A stretch of DNA of 64,000 nt from Heloderma charlesbogerti (lineage: Eukaryota > Chordata > Lepidosauria > Squamata > Helodermatidae). The position numbers were made by a program, and so were the translations under genes. The notes beneath the pieces were generated by a model that was given only the letters and a program-made list of their open reading frames with translations, made no database searches and had not been told where the DNA came from. This document shows positions 55,281-64,000 of this stretch, one piece after another. Where the stretch lies: positions 372,001 through 436,000 of the forward strand of contig JANEZZ010002202.1 of assembly GCA_026122225.1 (NCBI GenBank), written 5' to 3'. Each line of letters starts with the position of its first letter. The stretch's first letter is position 1.

Positions 55281-57247
55281 CACACACATACACAGCACTT
55301 TATAAAGAGAAAATAATTGTATGACATGCCAAATATTTTAAAAACTCCATGCCCTTAACCTGTAGCTTTACAATAAAATAAACTAGGCAAGGAGATTTCT
55401 TCAGTCTGTATGGATGGAGAGGTAAGCGAAACCCAAGTGAACGTCTAGTTTATCCCTACCATTTTCTAGGTGTGAACCTTCCACTTAATGGACACGATTG
55501 TGGCCCTCTAGGGCTCACAGCCGTTTCTTCTACCCCATGCTTCTACATGTCCCAGGCTGTATAGCTTTGGGGTGGGGGTGGGGAAGTCATTCCATGATGT
55601 ACCTCCAGTGTTTCCGTCCTGAGCTCTGAAATCAACAATCCAAGGAGCAAAATTCTGTAATAGGATTTCTAAAGTAGAAACAAAACTGTCCTTGAAATAT
55701 TCTGAGTCGTCTTGTATTGCTTGATGACCTCTTCATTCTGGTCACAGTGTAGGTAACCACTGCTCTGTGAGAAGTCCATGGTCCCCAATTGTCCCTTTCA
55801 AATACAAGGATGGGGCCGATTCTCCCCTAGTCACCACTTCTGTGCATTCTAAAAGAGCAAGTGGCAAATTATATATGCGTGTACCCTTTACAACTGACAT
55901 GGCACATTCTGTACTTCGCAGGGAATTTGTCCCTAAGTACGACATGTCTCATGAGAATTTTATTATGGACTTTTAGTTTTTGAAATATTTTACACTGCCT
56001 TTCAGCCACAAAATCAGGTTCCCAAGGTAGCTCACAAGAACAAAACATTAATACACCCTCCCTGCAAACACACACACACTTACCTGTTGGCTATTTTAAC
56101 AAAAATGAACAAGCAAGGAAAATGTGAAAGTGACATTTTGTCCACCAACCCTTCCCCATTTTTGCATGAAACACTGAGACTAATGGGCTCTTTTGTGGTA
56201 GCATGTACTGCTCCAGTCCACACTGTGCTGATTCTCTTAACAGGTGAGCAGTTTTTACAACCAATAAAATCATCAGTAAAATTACAAAAAAGGGTGACAT
56301 TGGTGAATGAGTAACCAATTTGGATTTATGAACACTGAAGAGAATGCTTCAATTTCCTCCTTCAAACAATGTGTTGACATACAACGTTCAAATCAGGGAG
56401 CAATGCCTTACATGCGTCTTATGTTCAATCTCTTTAGATTGAGAACTTGGCAAAGTTTTTTTTTTGTCATAATCCTAACAGAAATCACTCTCCTTGGTCC
56501 CATTGACTGTTGTCTTCCATTTAAATCACAGCAACTGCCACCAAAGCAAACAAACAGCAAACCTCACAGCTGTCAAGAATTACTAGACATCCTTCATTCC
56601 CAGTGGTTTTGCAAGAGAACCCAGTGCGTAGAATTCCACAGCGCTAGACATATTGCTAAAGGAAGAGTCATGCTTACGTTACCTCAGTAGCAGCCAAATT
56701 TGAACAGCTGGGGGGGGCATGAATGGGATATGAAGCAATCACTCATCTGCCCTTGACATCTGATTTTGCCAGAAGTACACACATATGCACATACTTATAC
56801 AAATGAGCTGCTGTTATAGCCCACAGACCTTAAATTAATTCTAATTCACTGAAAGTAGCTCTAATGTCAAACAAAAGTATAGAGAACATACTTGATGATG
56901 TTGTCAACTTCTCCAAGTCTTTTCCTTCTTGACAGATCCAGGGGTCTATGTGATATGTTTTGAGCTGCTGATGGTAAAACTACAGCTACTAAGTGCTTGC
57001 TTTTTTATGGCGAGAAGTCTTTCTCAAGCTTGAACTCCCACTAGTTTTCGCAGATACTCTGGCCCAGGATCTAGCAAAAGGAAGAGCTGTATTTGCAAAG
57101 GGCAACAGCAACACAGAAACCCCAATCTATGGCTATTCACATCTTTAGTCTTCTGACATAATTGTCCTCAGAGCCCAACACTTGGATTCAATGCTGGCCT
57201 GTTTTGCTAATATATTGACTTAGAGGGTTACGGAAGGAGAGGCAAAC
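55281..57247. other. Unique DNA, no gene supported
   Basis: Several short frames (for example 56307-56690, 127 codons) with no family signature and no convincing splice context. Confidence 0.4.
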
Positions 57248-57527
57248 ACTTAAGCCAGTGGTTCTCAACCTTCCTAATGCCGCGACCCTTTAATACAGTT
57301 CCTCATGTTGTGGTGACCCCCAACCATAAAATTATTTTCGTTGCTACTTCATAACTAAATTTGCTACTGTTATGAATCGTAATGTAAATATCTGATATGC
57401 AGGATGTATTTTCATTGTTACAAATTGAACATAATTAAAGCATAGTGATTAATCACAAAAACAATATGTAATTATATATTGTGAAATATTTATTTCTAAT
57501 TACAAATAATTTCTAATTACAAACTCT

Positions 57528-57632
57528 CCTCTTTCACCCTCAACAAAAGGCTCTTTAGGTCCTCTTTGCTTTCTGCCATTAGGGTGGTATCTGCGTATCT
57601 GAGGTTGTTGATAATTCTCCCAGCAATCTTGA
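57528..57632 (-). pseudogene. 105-bp BovB fragment, truncated at both ends
   Basis: Matches the minus-strand BovB segment around 30455-30562 (complement of the LMAESEEDLKSLL coding region). It joins SPIN sequence on its left and CR1 on its right with no duplication. Confidence 0.85.
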
Positions 57633-58104
57633 TTTGGAAGCTATGCATCTATTAATGCAGCCCAAAACAGCATTTGCCTTTTTTGCAGCCACATCACATT
57701 GCTGGCTCATATTCAGCTTGTGATCTACAGCAATTCCAAGATCCTTCTCGCTTGTAGTCTTGTTGAGCCAAGTATCCCCCACCCTGTACCTGTGCATTTG
57801 GTTTCATTTTCCGAGGTGCAGAACTGGGCATTTATCCCTATTAAATCTAAATGTCATTCTGTTGTTTTCTGCCCAGCGCTCCAGCCTATCAAGATCACTT
57901 TGAATTCTGTTTCTGTCTTCCAGGGCATTAGCTATCCCGCCCAATGTTGTGTCATCTGCAAACTTTGATCAGCATTCCCTGCACCTCTTCTTCCAAGTCA
58001 TTAGTAAAAATGTTGAAGAGCACTGGGCCCAGGACTGAGCCCTGCAGTACCCCACTCATTACCTCTCCCCAGTTTGAGAAGATCCCATTGATAAGCTTTG
58101 ACTT

Positions 58105-58177
58105 AGATTCCTGCATTGAGCAGGAGGTTGGACTTGATGGTCCTATAGGCCCCTTCCAACCCTACTATTCTATGATT
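58105..58177 (+). repeat. CR1-tail / SINE 3' fragment
   Basis: 'cctgcattgagcaggaggttggac...ccttccaaccctactattctatgattct' is the CR1-type 3' end with its ATTCTATG-like octamer. It is shared with the tail of the 5S SINE at 58951-59120 and lies in the opposite orientation to the host CR1. Confidence 0.75.
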
Positions 58178-58950
58178 CTAAGCACTCTTTGTGTCCGATT
58201 CTGTAGGCAACGGTGGATCCACCTGATCGTTGTTTCATCTAGCCCACTTTTAGCAAGTTTGCTAATCAGGATATCATGGGGCACTTTGTTGAAAGCTTTG
58301 CTGAAGTCAAGGTATATTATGTCCACAGCATTCCCACAGTCCACAAGGGAGGTTACCTGATCAAAAGAAGAGATCAGATTAGTCTGGCAGGATTTGTTCT
58401 TGACAAATCCATGTTGGCTTCAAGTAATCACTGTGTTGTTTTCAAGGTGCTTACGGATTAATATCTGTTTAATAATCTGCTCCAGAATTTTCCCAGGGAC
58501 TGATGTCAGACTGACTGGTCTGTAGTTCCCAGGTTCCTCCTTTTTGCCTTTTGTGAAGATAGGGACAACATTAGCCCTCCTCCAGTCATCTGGCACTTCC
58601 CCCGTCTGCCATGATTTCGCAAAGAGAATAGACGGCGGTTCTGAGAGCTCTTCTGCCAGTTCCTTTATTACTCTAGGATGCAGTTCATCTGGCCCTGGAG
58701 ATTTGAACTCATTCAAAGTAGTTAGATGATCCTTGACCATATGCCTATCGATCTCAAGCTGCAATCCTGCCCCTTCAGCCTGTACTTCCCCTTTGCCAGG
58801 GGGCTCATAGACCCTCTTTTGTGAGAAGACTGAGCCAAAGTAGGAATTGAGCACTTCTGCCTTTTCTTTGTCATCTGTCATCATTTTGCCATCCTTATTT
58901 AATAGCTGAACCACCATTTCTTTCCTCTGTCTTTTACTATGCACATATCT

Positions 58951-59120
58951 GCTCTTAACATGGACTGGATGTGCCTGATCTTGTCTGATCTTGTAAGCTG
59001 AACAGGGTCAGCCCTGGTTAGTACTTAAATGGGATTCTGCCTGGGAATCAGGCTTCCTGCATTGAGCAGGGGGTTGGACCCGATAGTCTTGTAGGCCCTT
59101 TCCAACCCTATGACTCTATG
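58951..59120 (+). repeat. 5S rRNA-derived SINE with CR1-type tail
   Basis: The head (58951-59050) matches vertebrate 5S rRNA: CTGATCTTGTCTGATCTTG, 'aagctgaacagggtcagccctggttagtactt' (internal A box region, about 58995-59008), and 'atgggattctgcctgggaat' (C box region). It then switches to 'cctgcattgagcagggggttggac...tccaaccctatgactctatg', a CR1-type 3' end. Too diverged and chimeric to be a real 5S gene. Inserted in a CR1 in the opposite orientation. Confidence 0.85.
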
Positions 59121-59399
59121 AAAGCTTTTTTGTTGCTTTTAGCATCCCCCACTAACCTCAGCTTGTTCTCAGCTTCAGTCTTCCTGATCCCATCCCTGCA
59201 ATTCTGTGCCACCTGCCTGTACTCTTCCTCTGTAGCTTGGCCTTCCTTCCACTTCCTGTATGAGTCCGTTGTTGTTCTCAGGTCATCTCTAAGCTTTTGT
59301 GAAGCCACATTGGCTTCTTCTGTTGTCTTCCACCATTTTTTCTTGTTGGAATTATTTGTAATTGTGCCTTTAGAATTCCCTTTTTTAAAAACTCCCAAT

Positions 59400-59545
59400 T
59401 TTTTTATTGAATATGTTCTGATCGGTTTTTATTGCACCTGTTTTGCATGTCTTCTTAAACAAATCTTGTATGCTGCCTTGAGAGGGTTCCACCCTGAAAG
59501 GCAGCCTAAAGATAATTTTAAATGAAGAATAAAAACAACATAACA
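59400..59545 (+). repeat. L2-type 3' tail inside the SPIN element
   Basis: 'cttgtatgctgccttgagagggttccaccctgaaaggcagcc...ataattttaaatgaagaataaaaac' has the L2 3' UTR layout. Confidence 0.55.
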
Positions 59546-60710
59546 TTTTGTCTGGCCAGTCATGGGGGGTGGCTTCTGCCAGGCATACCTCGCATCCCCC
59601 GCCAGGCACACAGGCCAGGAAAGGTCCCCCCGCCCGCGTTGAAGCCAAGATGTTCAACCGGTGGCAAAATGAACCACGCAAGGATGCTTTGGAGGGGTGG
59701 GGAGGAAGCGGCCCCGTTCATTTCTGCTTGGCAGGCGGGTGTTCAGGCGTAGGGGTGAGCTGGGGGAAAACAGTCCTTCTGCAAGGACCACGACGGCCCC
59801 GAGCCCGACGCTTGTTGCTGCGGCGCCACTGCTCTGTCAGGCAGGAAGGTCCATTTGCTTGGTGGACCCCCATGACTGCAACCGCGGGGAGGGCCCCGCT
59901 CAGGGCCGGGGCTGATACACCCCCCACGGCGCGTTTGACGGATCGACAAAGCGCTGCGTCGATGTGCGCCCCGCAATGGGCCTTATCGAGCATTACAGCC
60001 CTCGGCTTAATTCGCTCCCTGGGTGGCTGCGTCCTGGTGGTGGGGGCCTGCATTACAACGTGTGGGGGCACTCCCGCACACCATGACCTGGCAGAGAGAG
60101 CGCCACCTCCGCGTCCTGTCGAAAACCCACCACACCGGCATGCTTTGGACGCCTCCCCCAACCCGCCCCCTTGGGCTGCAGCTCCTGGGCTGGGGAAGGC
60201 TTCTTTAGGGTTTTAAGGAGCCACCACACAGCCCTGCGGGTGGCTGTGGCAGGATTCGACACTGGGCCACAGGAAGCAAGCATGCGCAGAGTGCCTTTCC
60301 CACACCGCTGAGCAACCGCTACACATCCCCACGCCTCCTGCGGTCCTCTAATAAGCCTCCCCGGCCCCATCTGTGCATTGCGGTGCTTTTCGGGTGGGCT
60401 TGATCGCCTTTCTGCTTGGGAGTCGCGTTCCCATTCTTTTCGATGGGGCTTCTGCGAGGCCCCTTCCCAGTGAACGGGGCTCCATGGGTTCCCTGGGAGA
60501 GGCCCGCCTGCCCGCTGGAGCGCCAGATGGCTCTGCTTTGGGTGGCTGCTGTGCCTTCAACATCGCCAGGCCCCGGGCCCGATGAACACCCCACCCCGAG
60601 GTCTCCGTGCGCGTGCGGTTTGCTCATTCTTGCGCCGTGTCACGGGCGGCACGGTCTTCAGGGCCGCATCCACAGCCATTCTCGCGCTTCGTTTCTCCAC
60701 CTAGACTCTA
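59546..60710. other. CpG-rich block inside the SPIN element
   Basis: About 1.15 kb with dense CpG (for example 'cggcgcgtttgacggatcgac', 'gcgctgcgtcgatgtgcgcc'), sharply unlike the AT-rich flanks. Overlapping frames (for example 222 codons at 59548-60216) exist on both strands, as expected of stop-poor GC-rich DNA; none matches a family I recognise. It could be a captured CpG-island promoter or first exon, or an unrecognised repeat. Confidence 0.6.
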
Positions 60711-60722
60711 AGTCTTAGGTTG

Positions 60723-60761
60723 CTAAGACCATCGGAAATATGTGTTTTCCGATGGTCTTAG
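60723..60761. repeat. Perfect 16-bp-arm hairpin at the SPIN inner junction
   Basis: CTAAGACCATCGGAAA (60723-60738) mirrors TTTCCGATGGTCTTAG (60746-60761) with a 7-nt loop. Confidence 0.85.
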
Positions 60762-60834
60762 GCGACCCCTGTGAAAGGGTCGTTCGACCCCCAAAGGGGT
60801 CGCGACCCACAGGTTGAGAACTGCTGACTTAAGC

Positions 60835-63800
60835 CATTTGAATTTATATGCATTGCGATGTCCATTGCCAGATCCTGGTGGAGTGGCATTTGGCATGCCA
60901 TGTGCCATGAATGATCTGTTGTGTGCTGGAATGACTGTACTGAACTCCCTCACTTGCTGCAACACTAGAGATGCTTACGTCAAAATCAGATAGCCTTTTT
61001 GTGATCCTGCTCACGTGGGTCAAGGAGGGAAGATGGGTTCAGCAGAGGCAGTGTAGGCAACACAGGGGATGAGTAAAATCAACATAGGAACCCCTGTATT
61101 TACCATTATGCAGTTCCATTGCATATAACCCAATGAAAAGCTGAATTTATTGTATGGTGCTGTATAGTTATATTGTGCATGAATGTATATTTGCAAATAT
61201 ATTTAACTTATACACCTGACATATAATCAGCTGAGAACTAACCTATCTCTCATGTAATTCTTTGTCACTAGACTGCATACTACAAGTAATCCCTTGTTCA
61301 TGTGGTGAAGTCCAATGCATGTTTTACTCAGAGAGAAGCCCTATTGGGTTCAGCAGGGCTCCCTAGACAGTGTGTTTAGCATTGCAGCAGCAGCCCAGTC
61401 TTTGTTGTTGTTGTTGACAGGTACAGCCAGAAATAGGTATGTTTGATTTCAGCTGCATGTGTCAAATACCTATCTGCCAAGAAGATATTTGCATTAGTCA
61501 AAATGTTGAGCACTTGTAAGACCTGAAACAGACAGTGTAGAAGGAAGTAAAATGCTCAGTTAAAATTACTGCTGCTTTGCACAAAAATCAAATGTCAACA
61601 TTTAACCAAATATATTTTCCTGTTTAAGATATTTCCAGTTTTGTTGATGCTTCTTTCTTTACAGTACACCTGAGTCAGCAGCTGTCTAGAGGACACACTT
61701 GCCCAGAATTTCAGTTTTTTGAAAGTGCTTTGAAAACAAGACAGATCTGTTTTAGAGATATGCAAAACACTTCTAAGAAATTTTGCTAGTCTTATCAAAA
61801 CTCCTTTCAGCATCCGTTCAGATTTCTCAAATGTTTATTTTGAGCAGGAACCTTCAAATACACCTTGAATGTGCTTTGGATGGAGTTCAGTAGCAACCTA
61901 TGGATGTGCGGAATGTAGTGATAACTAATTTGCAATTCAGCTGGGAAAACCAGATTACCATGGGACAGTCTAAAAATTATTTTTTTCCTAGATTAATCAC
62001 AAATTGGATAAGACATCACCAACTTTCATAAATCCTTAGAACATCAAAGGGCTGAGACATCCCACCCCTGTGTCATTCCAATTCATCCTCCTGTGGGTTC
62101 AGGGTCACATAAATCCTCTAGGCTTGTTTCAGTGTCCAGCAATTACTATGCCCCTCCAAAACTGTCTTAGGTCCTCTTTGTTTCCTTCCCCCATCAATTT
62201 ATTTATTTAGATATTTTTATATTGCCTTTCATCCATAAACGTAGACAGTCAAAACGATCTGAGTTGCAGGACAGTTTGGTAAACAAAGTTCCTCATCATC
62301 ACATGTGAAATGAGAGGTTTCCAATTAATGCAGTAGAATCTGCTGGCTTGATTCTAATTTTCTGTGCTAGCACAGCAGTGAACTGCCAAAGTTATGTTAA
62401 TTAACCAACTGACTAAAGTCTGTAGTGGATTAAAGTGTCCAACTGTCTGATCCAATCAATTGCTCTCTTAGTAAAGCTGATAATGGGACAGGGCAGCAGA
62501 AATTGGAGCCCAGCCCCAAACTAATGAAACAGCAGCAGCCAGGATGCCTATCTGCACGCCGTTTCTTTCAGATCCCAAAGTGTCACTGCAGGACATGTGG
62601 TGTGGCATCTAGTAGGCCTTTCAGGATCATCAGACATCCACTGAATTCAAATCTAAACTAATTTAATTGTCACTGGTTTCCTTCAAGGGACCTTGTAGTT
62701 CTACGATGGGACTAAGAACTTCCAGCCAAGAATCTTTAACAACCTTACAAATCTACAATTTTCTGGGTTGCTTGAGGGAAACCATAGCAACTTAACTGTT
62801 TTAAAATCAAGCTTATAGTTGTGCAGATGCACACACAGTTATCAGAATAGTATTTGGATAAGTTTGATTTTAATTATCCACCTTGTTTGGCTTTTAGGAA
62901 GAAGTAGGGTTGCCACCAGTTTCTCTGCTTTAATAACTGTAAGTGTGGAAATTGATTTGCAAGTGTAAACATTTCATGTCTCAGGAATGCCTTGGTGGAA
63001 ACATGTTTATTCCCTCTGGGCAGGGCCATCTTTGATGACCGGCAGGAGGGGGAGGTGGGGCCACGTCACACAGAGAGTCAGGACGAACATTACACTGATG
63101 TTTAGGGTGTGGATGGGGTCTCACCTTATTTAAGGTGGGTCTGCCCCCATGCCAGCCCTCTTTCCATTCAGCGGTTTCCCACCCACCCCAGTTTCTATGT
63201 AGGATTTGCTGGTTGCCTATTTAGGAGCTGAGTCGAGTAGGAATTGTTTTGCTCACCAACTGACTGCCCTGGATTGCAGGTTGTTGTTGTTTTACCTGCT
63301 TTTCATGGACATCTTGGGGAGTTATTTCTTGTTTGGAAGTTGTTAGTGGAATTTCTGGTTAGGCAAGTTGGTTTGGTCACATTTGGCTGGGATGTTGGGT
63401 TGGGTCAGGATAGGGATATGATTAGGTGAGCACCCTGAGGCACTTTAAGGTGACTGGCCATGCCTGAAGCTTGCTGCTCTAGGGCTGTGGGACCTGGGGG
63501 TGGTGGAGGGGAAGGGTACGGATGGCCTTTGGGCTAATCTGCCTAATTCACTCGGAGGTGTGAGGTATCAAGAGGGAACGATGCCAAAAAGACATTCTCC
63601 ACACCTGCAGAGATCAGCCTTAGAGGCTGGGTGGGAATTTCAGCCCCTCACCTCTCACTGGGCAGGGTGAAGCAAGAGACATTAGGCTAGTCACCTGTAG
63701 GACCCTGGGTTTGGTTAAATCCCAGACATTCATACCCCCTGCAGATCCTTTGATTCAGATCAACAAATGTGGTCCTTCTTTAATCCAGCAATTGTGTCTT

Positions 63801-64000
63801 GTCTCTTTCTTCTGGCTCAGTCTGCCGGATATCCTTTCCCTATTCAGTCTTTGCAGACATACTGGCATTTTCTATCATAAGGAAAACAGATGGCAACATT
63901 TCAGAGTAGATCAACAACATACACTTGATTTTGCATCATGCAGTGAAAGTACATGAGCCACAGTTAAAGGCTGTGTTACTAAATGCAACTGTGAAGAGGC
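60835..64000. other. Mostly unique DNA, no gene supported
   Basis: Contains a GCAATC-type MITE fragment (about 61312-61400, 'atgcatgttttactcagaga') and an antisense L2-type tail (about 62195-62300, 'atttatttatttagatatttttatattgcc'). A small palindrome CACCTTATTTAAGGTGGG sits near 63122. The 63.0-63.7 kb part is GC-richer but without a recognisable protein. Confidence 0.4.

Larger units (their letters stand above)
57633..59400 (-). pseudogene. CR1 LINE fragment inside the SPIN element
   Basis: Minus-strand CR1 blocks in 5' to 3' order: KWWKTTEEANVASQKLRDDL (59108-59398); FGSVFSQKRVYEPPGKGE, FKSPGPDELHPRVIKEL and NYRPVSLTSVPGKIL (58420-58944); and RVGDTWLNKTTSEKDLGIAV (57579-57797). Collinear with the CR1 at 44.9-49.1 kb but a separate copy. 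Two SINE-type insertions interrupt it (58105-58177 and 58951-59120). The 3' UTR is missing. Confidence 0.87.
57256..60826. mobile_element. SPIN-type hAT element enclosing about 3.2 kb of foreign mosaic DNA
   Basis: Left end CAGTGGTTCTCAACCTTCC; right end ACAGGTTGAGAACTGCTG; flanks acttaagc at 57248-57255 and 60827-60834 are identical (8/8). The first about 270 bp ('gccgcgaccctttaatacag', 'gttgtggtgacccccaacc') and the last about 110 bp ('gaaagggtcgttcgaccccc') resemble SPIN (Space Invaders) hAT MITEs known from several tetrapods. No transposase is present. Between the halves lie a BovB scrap, CR1, SINEs, an L2 tail and a CpG-rich block. It is either a SPIN that carried cargo or a SPIN later filled by other insertions and repair. 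Confidence 0.82.

Noticed and set aside
58951..59050. Possible 5S rRNA gene
   Set aside because: Diverged from 5S at many positions and fused to a CR1-type tail; it is a SINE head, not a gene.
59548..60216. 222-codon frame in the CpG-rich block
   Set aside because: GC-rich DNA has few stops; overlapping frames exist on both strands and no domain is recognisable.
63000..63700. Possible LTR or promoter region (GC-richer, short palindrome)
   Set aside because: No paired repeat, primer-binding site or coding region was seen in the window.

Overview
The window looks like repeat-dense intergenic or intronic DNA from a squamate reptile, most likely a lizard. It contains two BovB (RTE) LINEs, L2- and CR1-clade LINEs, Penelope-like elements (PLEs) with GIY-YIG domains, tRNA-, MIR- and 5S-derived SINEs, a SPIN-type hAT, and many short hAT elements. 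BovB plus SPIN plus L2, CR1 and PLE together is typical of squamates. I found no convincing host protein-coding exon, no structural RNA gene and nothing bacterial. Every long open frame belongs to a retrotransposon or to GC-rich, palindromic repeat DNA.

Layout. 0-6 kb: unique DNA, two foldback repeats and the first palindromic hAT (copy A). 6.1-9.3 kb: decayed BovB copy 1 (minus). 9.3-20 kb: sparse unique DNA with SINEs, MIR, L2 remnants and several hAT MITEs, two with 8-bp target-site duplications (TSDs). 20.5-25.5 kb: palindromic hATs B, C, D and E, with a PLE remnant. 25.5-28.7 kb: mostly unique. 28.8-37.7 kb: a nest in which a hAT MITE and a near-intact BovB (copy 2, one in-frame stop, perfect 11-bp TSD) lie against a PLE that has its own pseudo-LTRs and three DNA-element insertions. 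38-52.7 kb: palindromic hATs F to L packed into and around a CR1 (minus) and an L2 (plus) placed head to head; F itself hosts a long-ORF L2. 52.7-57.2 kb: unique. 57.26-60.83 kb: a SPIN element whose two halves enclose about 3.2 kb of unrelated mosaic DNA, including a CpG-rich block, bounded by a perfect 8-bp TSD. 60.8-64 kb: unique.

The main candidate for something new is the palindromic hAT family (A-L, 12 copies or partial copies). It has TAGGGATG-like ends and 8-bp TSDs, exact in six copies. Its core is a palindrome built of smaller palindromes: GTGATAGGCTACGTAA hairpins and YY1-like ATGGCGGC hairpins. Two different end types are always paired. Nearly every arm carries a consensus splice donor (CAG/GTAAGT-like) pointing outward, 24-25 bp from the type-2 end and about 110-175 bp from the type-1 end. 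I infer, but cannot prove, that these are mobile bidirectional promoter/first-exon cassettes. The second candidate is the SPIN composite, which resembles a cargo-carrying (Pack-type) SPIN.
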